From Bacteroidaceae bacterium (GTDB taxonomy: Bacteria > Bacteroidota > Bacteroidia > Bacteroidales > Bacteroidaceae): DNA of 64,000 nucleotides. The DNA lies in NCBI GenBank assembly GCA_017619335.1, contig JAFZSP010000071.1, positions 42,470-106,469 on the forward strand. The letters run 5' to 3'. The notes beneath the pieces are model-generated. The model made no database searches, was not told where the DNA came from, and worked only from the letters and a program-made list of their open reading frames with translations. Positions 19,395 to 28,375 of the stretch are shown here, one piece after another (position 1 is the stretch's first letter; every line of letters starts with the position of its first letter). The position numbers were made by a program, and so were the translations under genes.

Positions 19395-21065
19395 ATGAAA
19401 AAGATATTTTTAGCACTTGCAACTGTTGCTTTGGCCCTGCCTTTGTTCACCAGTTGTATTGAAGAGATTGACCCGCAGACCAGCAGCGTGACAGAGAAGC
19501 AGGCATCCAATGCCCTCAGCTTCTATGCCAGCTCCGTGGATGGTCTGACGTCAAGCCTCACCGGACAGTTCACCTACTCCGGTTCTGACAACCACCCCTA
19601 CGACTTCGGTTATCCCTCCTTCTTCCTGCAGCGCGACGTGATGGGAATGGATATGGTTCCCGCCGGCACCAACAACTGGTACTCCACATGGTACGAGTGC
19701 TCCGTGGCCCTCGCTCCCCTGTATGCCCGCTGCCAGGTACCCTGGACCTACTACTACAAGTGGATTGATAATTGTAACAAGGTTATTGCTCTGTACAAGT
19801 CCTCTGAAACCGAGGATCGCAAGGCGGGTGCCGGTATTGCCTATGCCATGCGCGCTATGTTCTATCAGGATATCGCACGTATGTATGCTGCCGCTCCCTA
19901 CTGCGTCAACAAGGAAGCAGAGACAGTGCCCCTCGTGCTGGATGACTCCGAAATCCAGACCAGCAATCCCCGTGCCACCTTCTCTGCTATTTATGCTCAG
20001 ATTATTGAAGACCTCAACACCGCTGAGGAATATCTGAAAGGTTATGAGCGTGAGAACATCTATACTCCCGACACTACCGTGGTCTTCGGTCTGAAGGCTC
20101 GTGCCTACCTCGAGATTCAGGACTGGGCCAATGCCGAAAAGTATGCCAAGAAGGCTGCTGAGAACTATGAGGTGATGAACGAGGCTCAGTACACCAGCCG
20201 CGATTATGGCTTCAACACTCCCAACGACTCCTGGATGTTCGGCGTGGTCTATCATGACACCGACCCCAATATCAAGGATAACGATGGTGACTCCAGCTGG
20301 GGCAGCATCATGATTATGGAGAACGGTTTCGACTGCGGTTATGCTGCCAACTACGGTGGCCCCATGTTCATCGACCGTCACCTCTATGAGACCATTCCAA
20401 CTACCGACTTCCGTCGCAATGTCTTCGTGGATTTCGCTCTTGACGCTTTGGACGGCGAATCACAGGCCGAAGCACTCCAAGCCTACACCAGCCATCCCGT
20501 GCAGATCCAGAACTCCGCTTCTGCTGCTCAGACAGGCGTTGGAGGCATGGAATTCAAGTTCCGCCCCCAGAAGGACATGTACGATACCAAATATACCGCT
20601 TGGATCGTTTCCGTGCCTCTCATGCGCGTAGAAGAGATGAAGCTCATCGAGGCTGAGGCTGCCGGTATGCAGAACGTCGATCGTGGTATCCAGCTCCTCA
20701 CCGAGTTCGGTAAGACCCGTGATGCCAGTTATGTCTATGGTGGTCACCAGGATGCCTACGGCAATGCTTCGACCAGCCAGTTCCAGAACGAAGTGTGGTG
20801 GCAGCGCCGCGTGGAGCTTTGGGGTGAAGGCTTCGCCACCTTCGACATCAAGCGTCTGAACAAGGGCATTATCCGTAACTATGCCGACACCAACCACTTG
20901 GATGGCTATCGCTGGAACTTTGAGAATAAGGAACAGGGACAGAACTACTCCAACTGGATGAACCTCTGCATCGTGCAGACCGAGACCAACTACAACTACG
21001 CTTGCACTCAGAATCCCACTCCCGTGGCTCCAACTGATAACACAAATCCGGCTTTTGTTTGGTAA
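19395..21065 (+). CDS. SusD/RagB-family surface lipoprotein
   Basis: A 556-aa lipoprotein with a signal peptide ending in the lipobox LFTSC (Cys near residue 21). TPR-rich SusD features follow: YYYKWIDNCNKVIALY near 120, a helical pair around GLKARAYLEIQDWANAEKYAKKAAE near 235, and the C-terminal WWQRRVELWGEGFATFDIKRLNKG near 475. SusD proteins form the ligand-binding lid of the SusC channel on the cell surface. It follows SusC by 44 nt in one operon. The ligand is not known; the neighbouring protease favours oligopeptides. Confidence 0.94.
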   Translation: MKKIFLALATVALALPLFTSCIEEIDPQTSSVTEKQASNALSFYASSVDGLTSSLTGQFTYSGSDNHPYDFGYPSFFLQRDVMGMDMVPAGTNNWYSTWYECSVALAPLYARCQVPWTYYYKWIDNCNKVIALYKSSETEDRKAGAGIAYAMRAMFYQDIARMYAAAPYCVNKEAETVPLVLDDSEIQTSNPRATFSAIYAQIIEDLNTAEEYLKGYERENIYTPDTTVVFGLKARAYLEIQDWANAEKYAKKAAENYEVMNEAQYTSRDYGFNTPNDSWMFGVVYHDTDPNIKDNDGDSSWGSIMIMENGFDCGYAANYGGPMFIDRHLYETIPTTDFRRNVFVDFALDALDGESQAEALQAYTSHPVQIQNSASAAQTGVGGMEFKFRPQKDMYDTKYTAWIVSVPLMRVEEMKLIEAEAAGMQNVDRGIQLLTEFGKTRDASYVYGGHQDAYGNASTSQFQNEVWWQRRVELWGEGFATFDIKRLNKGIIRNYADTNHLDGYRWNFENKEQGQNYSNWMNLCIVQTETNYNYACTQNPTPVAPTDNTNPAFVW

Positions 21066-21094
21066 GCACATCATTTCCTAATCATTAAAAGAAA

Positions 21095-23059
21095 ATGAAG
21101 ATTATGAAAAAATATATTAATGGATTCTTCCTCCTGTTGGCTGGAGTCGCTCTCTTTACTGCATGTAAGGATGAAGACGGCTTCACCAAGGCCGAGTGGA
21201 ACGCCACCGAGGACTATGCCAACATTTCCTTCGTGGAATCTTCTACTACGATAGAAATCGACCCCACAGACCCCACTTCCTACACGCTCCACATGAGCCG
21301 CAGGAACACCAAGGGTGCTGTCACCGTTCCCATTCAGATCACTCAGGGTGATGACAAGGTTTTCTCTGTAACTGACGCTGTCTTCGCAGACGGTGACAGC
21401 ATCGTGGCATTCCAACTCAACTATCCCAACGCCGAAATCGGAACCACCTATAAGGTGCAGTTAGGTGTCACAGACCCCAAGTTTGTTTCCTACTACTCTG
21501 ACGCTGTCTTCACTGAATTCACCGTCACCCGCGTGAAGTGGAACTCACTCGGTATGTGTACTTACGTTGATAACTGGTTCCCCTTGGAGGCACAGGTGGA
21601 AATCTTCCAGAACGAGTCACAGCCCAATCTCTACCGCATCGCAAAGCCCTACGCCAGCTACCCCGGTGATGAATATCTGACAATGAAGCCCGAAGAGATG
21701 GACGACTTCCTGACGCTGACCGTCCGCAAGGCCGGTGAGACCTTCCAGACCATCTCCTTCACACGCAACGATATTGTGACCTTCCCAGACTATTCCACTG
21801 GTGCATTCCACAACAGCTATTCGGACATTATCTGTCTGGTACACCCCTATCGTTTCACCTCTTACCGTTCACAGGATGGCGTTTCCTATAACCGCATCAC
21901 TGGTTACAAGGAAGACGGCTCCATCGGTCAGATTCAGCTCGCTCCCTACTATTACATGTTCTCCTTGGGCGGCTGGAACTACAGCCAGAGAGACGGTGTC
22001 ATCACTATCACCTTCCCCGGTTATGTGGCAGAGGAACCCGCTTACGAGGCAGTCTTCGATCCTGACTATGATGATGAAGACGACTTTGACTGGAACGATG
22101 TGAAGACCTTCGACTTCACCAACACCCTCACCGGTGCCTCCAGAAATGTCATGCTTCAGAAGGCAGTGTGCAACACCAACACCGATGACTGTGACAAGGT
22201 CTTCGAGGAGACTTATGGTACTCCCTACCGTATCAAGGACGCTTATGTCGAAGGTTATGATCTCATCTTCTTCCTGAAGGGCAAGAAGATCTATGTCCCC
22301 GAGGACATCTGGTACACTTACCAGCCCACAGGTGTGACGGAAGAAGGACTCACCGCTACTGATATCTACGCCTATATTGATTCCGAAGGTTCCTCCATGG
22401 AGTTCACCGAGGACGGCGACGTCAATGGCGTGACATTGAATGTGACCTTCACCGACAAGAAGGGTCAGACCAGCTTCGGCAGTGGTGCACAAACCCTGGC
22501 CAATGTCACCTGGACAGAGATTGCCACCGGTACCTATTATTATGTGATGTTCAGCGAAAATGAAGACGGTTCTCCTGAACCCGATCCCGGTTATAAACTC
22601 TATAAGCGTGACGACAAGAACGATGTGTTCAAGATTGGAGATTGGCTCATGGGCACAGACTTCGTCTTCACTTGGAACCAGACCACCAACGACTGTGTCG
22701 TGCTGGAACAGGAAATCGGTTATGAACATCCCAACTACGGTATGATGTCCATTATCGAAGGTGCTCTCTATCATTCCAATTATGCTGAGAACACTTCCTA
22801 CTATGATCCCGAGAACAAGGTATTCCACTTCTTCCCTGCTTACATCGTGGCAGCTGGTTCCTTCGGTCAGGTTGAGGAATTCTTTGAAATCACCGAGGAA
22901 GCTGCTGTCAAGCGTCAGGTTCCCTTCCAGTTCAACGCTCGCAGTCTCAAGGCTGGTATGCGTCGTGCTCCCCGCACTTGGCTGCAGGCTCAGAAACTCA
23001 CTTTCCCTCTCGGAAGCAAGTTCAGCAAGAAACTGGACAAAGCCACCCTCGTGGACTAA
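21095..23059 (+). CDS. Surface lipoprotein of the SusCD locus, unknown fold
   Basis: A 654-aa lipoprotein with lipobox LFTAC (Cys near residue 25). Residues about 35-145 look like an immunoglobulin-like or Calx-beta-like domain (TYKVQLGVTDPKFVSYYSDAVFTEFTV). The rest is aromatic and acidic beta-rich sequence without a recognised family. It occupies the position where SusE/SusF-type accessory binding proteins occur, so it is probably a surface ligand-binding protein. The C-terminus is basic. A second ATG at 21104 could be the real start. Confidence 0.75.
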   Translation: MKIMKKYINGFFLLLAGVALFTACKDEDGFTKAEWNATEDYANISFVESSTTIEIDPTDPTSYTLHMSRRNTKGAVTVPIQITQGDDKVFSVTDAVFADGDSIVAFQLNYPNAEIGTTYKVQLGVTDPKFVSYYSDAVFTEFTVTRVKWNSLGMCTYVDNWFPLEAQVEIFQNESQPNLYRIAKPYASYPGDEYLTMKPEEMDDFLTLTVRKAGETFQTISFTRNDIVTFPDYSTGAFHNSYSDIICLVHPYRFTSYRSQDGVSYNRITGYKEDGSIGQIQLAPYYYMFSLGGWNYSQRDGVITITFPGYVAEEPAYEAVFDPDYDDEDDFDWNDVKTFDFTNTLTGASRNVMLQKAVCNTNTDDCDKVFEETYGTPYRIKDAYVEGYDLIFFLKGKKIYVPEDIWYTYQPTGVTEEGLTATDIYAYIDSEGSSMEFTEDGDVNGVTLNVTFTDKKGQTSFGSGAQTLANVTWTEIATGTYYYVMFSENEDGSPEPDPGYKLYKRDDKNDVFKIGDWLMGTDFVFTWNQTTNDCVVLEQEIGYEHPNYGMMSIIEGALYHSNYAENTSYYDPENKVFHFFPAYIVAAGSFGQVEEFFEITEEAAVKRQVPFQFNARSLKAGMRRAPRTWLQAQKLTFPLGSKFSKKLDKATLVD

Positions 23060-23096
23060 TCTCTATTAGGCGTAAAGCCCGATAAATCAGCAATTT

Positions 23097-23138
23097 GTAA
23101 GTTGTGTCGTACTCCCTCGTGGAGACGATGCAACTTAC
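23097..23138 (+). other. Strong hairpin in the spacer before the C10 protease gene
   Basis: Outer arms GTAAGTTG and CAACTTAC enclose TCG/CGA and CTCC/GGAG pairs around a CTCGT loop, giving a 42-nt hairpin. No T-run follows, so it is more likely an mRNA processing or stability element than a terminator. Confidence 0.55.
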
Positions 23139-23166
23139 TTGCGTCAAACAAACATAACTCTTTATA

Positions 23167-24879
23167 ATGATGAGAAACGTTATACTTTTCACCTTTGCTA
23201 TCCTCTTGGTCACCAGCACTGCGATGGCCGACAACCGTTCCATGACACAAATGCGGAACATCGCTGCTGCCAAGCTCAACCGCACGGCTGCCGTCAAGGG
23301 TCTGCAGACAAGGGTGAAGCCGGCAACGCTTCAGTGCGTGGCCGAAGACAACGCCTACACCATTTTCGCTCCACAGGGGGAAGAGGGATTCGTTATCGTG
23401 GCCAAGAGCGATCTCGTGAAACCCGTTATCGGTTATTCCTCAGAGCGTTATGACGCAGAAGATGTGGCTCCGGCATTCCTGTCCTACCTCTGTTCTGTTA
23501 GTCGCTTTCTGACCGCTGTGGAGAACGGACAGGTACAGGCTCCTCGTCGCACGGCTGCCTACACTCCTGTTGAGAACTTTGTTACCACCAAGTGGTCTCA
23601 GGACTATCCCTTCAACCGCAAGACCCCCAACAATTGTCCAACCGGCTGTGTAGCCACTGCGTTGGCCCAGTGCCTCAACTACTGTCAGTATCCGCCGTCA
23701 GCAGATTTCGATGGAAACTACTCTGTCACCACAAAACAGGGGAATAAAGAGAAGACTGAATGGAAGACAGAGCACGTCAGCACCACCTACACCTGGCCCT
23801 ATAAGGATAGCTACAAGACCAAAGGTACTCCTGGTGATAATATAGATGAACTGCTTCGCGACTGCGGCTATGCCGCATATATGAAGTACACTTCAGAGTA
23901 TGGAGGGACGCCCTCTCTTTTTGCAGGTATAGCACTCACTCAGTCTTTCCAATATTCCGAGGCCAGTGTTAAATACTACGACAGAGATAATTACGGCATC
24001 GATCAGGAATCATTTATTCAGATGATTTATGATGAGTTGGCTCTTCGCTGTCCCGTCTTCTATGGCTCCTTTAATTCGGAAGGAGGACATGCTTTCCTTC
24101 TCACAGGAGTGGATGAGGAAGGACTCGTCTATGCCAACTGGGGCTGGCGTGGCAATCAGGATGGTTTCTACGCGATCGAACTGATGGATCCCGATGGGCA
24201 AGGTGATGGTTTCACGAACTCCCCTACCTTAATAACAGGTATCCGTCCCACGCCTTTGGCTACCGATAAGAAACTGTCTTATATCTCGAGCTTTAAAGGA
24301 AATCCCTACACCTTCCGATGGGGTACATCCTCAGATGACGGGGTGGAACACCCCACGCTCTACTGTGACTTGCCATACGGCCTCGTCAATTGGTGCCCTG
24401 TTTCCTTCCAAGGCGTCTTTGGGCTCTTTGCACAGGACCTGACAGATGGCAACACCTGGGTGATTGCAGAGGACTTGCAGGACCGCGACACCATTCCTGC
24501 AGGTTATGGAATGTACGGCGAATCAAAGGAGTACGAATCATTCGGCTTCTACTACATTGTTGACGGTGAACAAGGCCTGAAACCCGGTCACACCTATCGC
24601 ATGGCTTTCGGTACGAAGGACGACGAGGAGGACATCTGGCACAGTATTTACCGTGTAGGTGGCGAACTGGCCTACGACATCACCTATTCTGGTGACCCCG
24701 AGACCAGCACCGTGGATCCGGAGCCCAAAGCCGTTCCCACGCCCACAGCCATCCATGCACCTTTAGCCGCACCTGCAGGCGCGGGTCAACTGCCGTACTA
24801 TTTCGACCTCAGTGGACGCCGCATCACGCAACCATCACGTGGCTTCTTCATTCACAACGGACGAAAAGTCGTCAGATAG
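23167..24879 (+). CDS. C10-family (streptopain-like) cysteine protease, secreted
   Basis: A 570-aa protein with a signal peptide (VILFTFAILLVTSTAMA). A Spi-type prodomain of about residues 25-130 has AEDNAYTIFAPQGEEGFVIVAKSD. The peptidase domain has the catalytic Cys in CPTGCVATALAQ near residue 161, His in GGHAFLLTG near 308, and the NWGW block after it. The end (YYFDLSGRRITQPSRG, then a short FIHNGRKVV tail) is a C-terminal motif shared with the protein at 54997-56112. Being last in the SusCD operon, it likely trims proteins outside the cell or in the periplasm to feed the transporter. Confidence 0.93.
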   Translation: MMRNVILFTFAILLVTSTAMADNRSMTQMRNIAAAKLNRTAAVKGLQTRVKPATLQCVAEDNAYTIFAPQGEEGFVIVAKSDLVKPVIGYSSERYDAEDVAPAFLSYLCSVSRFLTAVENGQVQAPRRTAAYTPVENFVTTKWSQDYPFNRKTPNNCPTGCVATALAQCLNYCQYPPSADFDGNYSVTTKQGNKEKTEWKTEHVSTTYTWPYKDSYKTKGTPGDNIDELLRDCGYAAYMKYTSEYGGTPSLFAGIALTQSFQYSEASVKYYDRDNYGIDQESFIQMIYDELALRCPVFYGSFNSEGGHAFLLTGVDEEGLVYANWGWRGNQDGFYAIELMDPDGQGDGFTNSPTLITGIRPTPLATDKKLSYISSFKGNPYTFRWGTSSDDGVEHPTLYCDLPYGLVNWCPVSFQGVFGLFAQDLTDGNTWVIAEDLQDRDTIPAGYGMYGESKEYESFGFYYIVDGEQGLKPGHTYRMAFGTKDDEEDIWHSIYRVGGELAYDITYSGDPETSTVDPEPKAVPTPTAIHAPLAAPAGAGQLPYYFDLSGRRITQPSRGFFIHNGRKVVR

Positions 24880-24889
24880 ACAATGTTCA

Positions 24890-24934
24890 AGAACCATGAA
24901 TAGCAAACGCTATTCGTGGTTCTAAATAATTTTT
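24890..24934 (+). terminator. Terminator of the SusCD-C10 operon
   Basis: Arms AGAACCATGAATAGC (24890-24904) and GCTATTCGTGGTTCT (24909-24923) pair over 15 positions with one G-T wobble around an AAAC loop. TAAATAATTTTT follows. Confidence 0.85.
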
Positions 24935-24994
24935 GCCCGGCGCACAATAAAGGGAGCGGTTCGCGCGTTATCTTAAATAGAAAAAGCAACGCCT

Positions 24995-25138
24995 ATGAAA
25001 CAACGCCTACTCATCCCCGTTCAGCTTGACGAGCTGACATTTGAAGACTCCCTGACCCGCCTCTTCGGGTCTTGTGCGCCGAAAAGTTCAACCCTTAACC
25101 GCATCCGAGCCCGCGCCAGGGCCGTCCGTCCGTTATGA
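24995..25138 (+). CDS. Possible small protein (47 aa) coupled to rpe
   Basis: An open frame starting MKQRLLIPVQLDELTFEDSL and ending RARARAVRPL, whose stop overlaps the rpe start as ATGA. I do not recognise it. The N-terminal half is acidic-hydrophobic and the C-terminal half is arginine-rich. It could be a real small protein, a leader peptide setting rpe translation, or chance. The ATGA overlap favours translational coupling. Confidence 0.35.
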   Translation: MKQRLLIPVQLDELTFEDSLTRLFGSCAPKSSTLNRIRARARAVRPL

Positions 25139-25797
25139 ATCACAAACTCATAGCTCCGAGTCTGTTAGCCGCAGACTTCGGGAATTTGGAAAGGGAAATG
25201 GAGTGGTTCAACCGCTCCGAGGCCGACTGGCTTCACTTGGATGTGATGGATGGGGTCTTTGTCCCGAACATCTCTTTCGGCTTTCCTGTGATGCAGCATG
25301 TGGCACGCCTCACCAACAAACCTCTTGACGTTCATCTGATGATTGTCCAGCCCGAGAAGTTCATTGGTGAGGTGCGCGATTTAGGGGCTGCCGTGATGAA
25401 TGTGCATCAGGAAACATGTCCTCATCTCTATCGCACCGTGCAGCAAATCCACGAGGCTGGCATGAAAGCCGCTGTCTCTCTGTGCCCCGCCACCCCCGTT
25501 TCTACCCTGGAAGACATCATTCAGGATGTGGATGTGGTGATGTTGATGACAGTGGAACCTGGCTTTGGTGGACAGAAGTTCATCGAGCACAGCTTGGATA
25601 AGGTGCGCAGCCTCCGTCAGATGATTGATGCACGCGGTGCGCATGCACTCATCGAGGTGGATGGTGGCGTGAACCGCCAGACGGCTCCTCTGCTGTCCGC
25701 TGCCGGAGTGGATGTCTTCGTCACAGGCTCTGCCGTCTTCGGTGCTGCCGACCCTGCCGCCGAAGTCACTCTCCTCAAGCAGTTGGTGAATGGATAA
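25135..25797 (+). CDS. rpe: Ribulose-phosphate 3-epimerase
   Basis: A 220-aa TIM-barrel enzyme of the pentose phosphate pathway, interconverting ribulose-5-P and xylulose-5-P. Motifs seen are IAPSLLAADFGNL near residue 4, the metal-site segment HLDVMDGVFVPN near 33, DVHLMI near 66, MTVEPGFGGQKF near 140 and EVDGGVN near 175. Length is typical. Its stop overlaps the comEC-like start (TAATG). Confidence 0.95.
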   Translation: MNHKLIAPSLLAADFGNLEREMEWFNRSEADWLHLDVMDGVFVPNISFGFPVMQHVARLTNKPLDVHLMIVQPEKFIGEVRDLGAAVMNVHQETCPHLYRTVQQIHEAGMKAAVSLCPATPVSTLEDIIQDVDVVMLMTVEPGFGGQKFIEHSLDKVRSLRQMIDARGAHALIEVDGGVNRQTAPLLSAAGVDVFVTGSAVFGAADPAAEVTLLKQLVNG

Positions 25798-27557
25798 TGA
25801 GCCGTCCCGTGCTTTTGGCCACGCTTGCAATGGTGGCGGGTATCGTGGCGGCAGACTATCTTTTCTATGATGCCTGGCTGCCTGTGCCCCGTTGGTTGGG
25901 GCTGGTGCTATGGGGCATCTCTGCCGTGCTGGCGTTGTTGGCTGTCTGGAGTGACCGCCGCCGACGCCAGCACTCTGTTTTCCGCTCCTCATGGGGCTTC
26001 GCCGCCTTGATGTTTCTCTTCTTCCTCGTTTTGGGTTTCCAGCGTTATGCCTCCTCTGCCCAGCGCACCCGTGCCATTTGGGCCTCGATGGAACGTCCGC
26101 CTGTGAACCGAGGTAATCCCGATGAATATGACTATCGTCGCTGGCGCTGGATCCAGGGGGAAGCAGACACCACCACCTGGCTGGCTGCCTGGAAGCACAA
26201 GGCGCTGGCGCAGCGTTCCCGACTGTTGGAGCAGTACCGCCGCACCGGCCTGCAAGATCAGACACTGGCTATTGTGGCTGCCATGACGCTGGGCGACAGA
26301 AGCCTCCTGCAGACCGACACCCGTGAACTCTACATCGAAGCAGGAGCCAGTCACCTGCTGGCACTCTCCGGCCTGCACTTGGGTATCCTCACGGGCGTAT
26401 TCATGCTCCTCTTCACAGGCCCTTTGCTGCGCTCTCGCTGGAGGGCGGTCTTGGCGGTGATGATGCTGTTCTACATCTGGGCCTACGTCTTCTTGGCCGG
26501 TCTGCCCACCTCCTTGGTGCGTGCAGGAACCATGGACACCATCTTCATCCTGGCTTCCCTGCTGCACCGCCAGACACCACCCATCAACTTGTTGCTGCTC
26601 GCTGCTGTGCTCCTGCTGTTGGTCTGGCCGCTGTATCTCTTTGATGTGGGTGCGCAGCTGTCTTTCGCTGCTGTCGGAGGCATCGCTGTCTGTTTCCAAC
26701 CTGCCTACCGGTGGTTGTTCAGTCATTATGAGGCTCGGATGTTTCAGCTGGAACGTTTTCATCTCCTTGGCGTGCTGGAACTCTTGGGTGTGTCCCTGTT
26801 TGCACAGATATTCACCACTCCCCTGGTTCTCTGGCATTTCCATCGTCTTCCTGTCTATGGCGTGCTCTTCAGCGTCTTGCTCATTCCGCTCACCACGCTG
26901 CTGATGTACGTGGCGGTGGCGGTGCTCGTGGTCGGTAGCTTCTGGCTCTGGGCAGGCCGGTGCTTGGCGGTGCTGCTGACGTGGTTGGTGACGGCTCAGC
27001 TGTGGGTGATGCGGGTGGAGACCTCCTTGCCAGGCGCTTGCATCGGGGACTTCTGGAGTCAGAAGGCTGAACCGCAGCTGGTCGTGTATCACAACCGTCG
27101 CTGTCCTGCCCTTCATGTGATCGCCTCGCCTGCAGACAGCTGGCTCCTGATGCCGCAGCCCGAGGCTGATTCAGCGATGTACTACATCCGTCGTGAGTTC
27201 TGGTCCCTACGCCTGACGCGTGAGCCCCAGCTGCTACAGGGGTCGCACGTGGTGAGCGTGACTAAGGGTGGGGGAGTGGAACACTTCACGGCAGTGATGG
27301 TGAATGAGAATGTGGATCATCCGGAAAAACCGGAAAGCCCGGAAAAAACCGGAACAACCATTGATGTCCTTTGGATCACCCGCGGCTTCCGAGGTAGCCG
27401 TCTGGAGCACGTGGCAACTCTTTACCAGCCTCGTCTCCTGGTCTTGGATGCCTCCTTGTCCCGTTGGCAGCGACAGGCCCTTCATCGCGAAGCCCTCCGA
27501 CTGGGCTGGCCTGTCTATGATGTGGCAGAGCGGGGAGCCCTCCGTCTTCCGCTGTAA
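25797..27557 (+). CDS. ComEC/Rec2-family DNA-uptake channel-like membrane protein
   Basis: A 586-aa multi-pass inner-membrane protein. It has a short N-terminal membrane segment and a reduced OB-like part (WRWIQGEADTTTW), then the Competence domain beginning with MTLGDRSLLQTDTRELYIEAGASHLLALSGLHLGI near residue 163, and about eight hydrophobic helices. It lacks the metallo-beta-lactamase domain of Bacillus ComEC, as is common in Bacteroidetes. Near residues 505-520 a run of CCGGAAA-type repeats encodes a Pro/Glu/Lys-rich linker. It would carry single-stranded DNA across the inner membrane. It is coupled to rpe by a 1-nt overlap. Confidence 0.85.
   Translation: MSRPVLLATLAMVAGIVAADYLFYDAWLPVPRWLGLVLWGISAVLALLAVWSDRRRRQHSVFRSSWGFAALMFLFFLVLGFQRYASSAQRTRAIWASMERPPVNRGNPDEYDYRRWRWIQGEADTTTWLAAWKHKALAQRSRLLEQYRRTGLQDQTLAIVAAMTLGDRSLLQTDTRELYIEAGASHLLALSGLHLGILTGVFMLLFTGPLLRSRWRAVLAVMMLFYIWAYVFLAGLPTSLVRAGTMDTIFILASLLHRQTPPINLLLLAAVLLLLVWPLYLFDVGAQLSFAAVGGIAVCFQPAYRWLFSHYEARMFQLERFHLLGVLELLGVSLFAQIFTTPLVLWHFHRLPVYGVLFSVLLIPLTTLLMYVAVAVLVVGSFWLWAGRCLAVLLTWLVTAQLWVMRVETSLPGACIGDFWSQKAEPQLVVYHNRRCPALHVIASPADSWLLMPQPEADSAMYYIRREFWSLRLTREPQLLQGSHVVSVTKGGGVEHFTAVMVNENVDHPEKPESPEKTGTTIDVLWITRGFRGSRLEHVATLYQPRLLVLDASLSRWQRQALHREALRLGWPVYDVAERGALRLPL
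27321..27357 (+). repeat. CCGGAAA-type tandem repeat inside the comEC-like gene
   Basis: Four units of 9, 9, 10 and 9 nt beginning CCGGAA encode PEKPESPEKTG. Unit changes would shift the frame or lengthen the linker. Confidence 0.55.
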
Positions 27558-27670
27558 TGAAAGTCCATAAAGAAGGGTGGCAGTCCTCACGGATGGCCAC
27601 CCGATGGTTCATCAAGCAAGATGAAATCGATAACTAAGTATTTTGCAAGTATTTATGGATGTGGTTGCGC

Positions 27671-28150
27671 TTACTTTGTCGATGCGATGCAGTCCAACAG
27701 GCTCGCGTCTGGGAAGGCGGCCAGCAGCGAGTCTTGGAGCTGATACTCGGTGTTCTCGTCAGTCCGCGTGTAGGTGGTGACGAAGGCTGCCGTCTGGCCA
27801 GGAGTGAATGCATAGATGGTCTTGGAGATCGGAGCCTCAAAGTCATCGCTTTCGGTGTTCCAGCGAGAGAGCTCGATGGTGTAGCCTGTGACGCTGTAAT
27901 GGTAGGCCCAGCGCAGAGCGGGTTGCCACTGGTTGCCGTCCCAGAAGTAGGAGGTGCGGGTGGTCACGCGGCCACGGTTATCGTAGTTGTTGCGGTACCG
28001 CAGGTGAGAGGTGTTGACGCTGGCAGTGATGGTGTTGACACTGGTGGCTTTGGTGTGGGTGGTTGCAGCTTTTGTGTTGACAGTTGCAGCGTTGGTGTTG
28101 ACACTTGCACAAACGAGTGCGGCAGTGGTGAGGAGAGTTATAGGTGACAT
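27671..28150 (-). CDS. Putative secreted DUF3836-like protein with heptad repeats
   Basis: A 159-aa protein beginning MSPITLLTTAALVCA, a probable signal peptide. Five 7-residue repeats (NTNAATV, NTKAATT and similar) follow, encoded by 21-bp tandem repeats. The C-terminal 105 residues (NNYDNRGRVTTRTSYFWDGNQWQPALRWAYHYS) look like the Bacteroidetes DUF3836 family, from memory. The frame is open upstream to an ATG at 28462 just after a TATCTTTG box, but that extension is low-complexity and basic, so I prefer the 28150 start with a leader of about 310 nt. Function unknown. Confidence 0.65.
   Translation of the reverse strand: MSPITLLTTAALVCASVNTNAATVNTKAATTHTKATSVNTITASVNTSHLRYRNNYDNRGRVTTRTSYFWDGNQWQPALRWAYHYSVTGYTIELSRWNTESDDFEAPISKTIYAFTPGQTAAFVTTYTRTDENTEYQLQDSLLAAFPDASLLDCIASTK
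28011..28115. repeat. Five 21-bp tandem repeats encoding a heptad repeat
   Basis: Five consecutive 21-nt units, four of them beginning GTGTTGAC and one GTGTGGGT on the plus strand, lie inside the minus-strand gene just after the signal peptide. Copy-number change would keep the reading frame. Confidence 0.8.
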
Positions 28151-28375
28151 AATGTTGAGTTTTTTGAGTGTTAAACGATTGACTTTTGTTTTTATTCTTT
28201 CGACCTGCGCAAGTCTGTTTTTTTTCGTCTTTCTGTCTGTTAGACGCATCCGAGAATCCAAAAGTTGCAACACGCTCAAAAAATTGCTCAAAAATTTCAA
28301 AGGGGCAATACATTTTTCCCGAGACCTTGGACGAATTCGCGACTTCGTCCTTACGAATCGGCACATTCGTTTATT

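Noticed and set aside
25989..27116. Gln/His-rich antisense frame over the comEC-like gene
   Set aside because: Composition is the complement of a Leu/Val-rich membrane protein; no start context.
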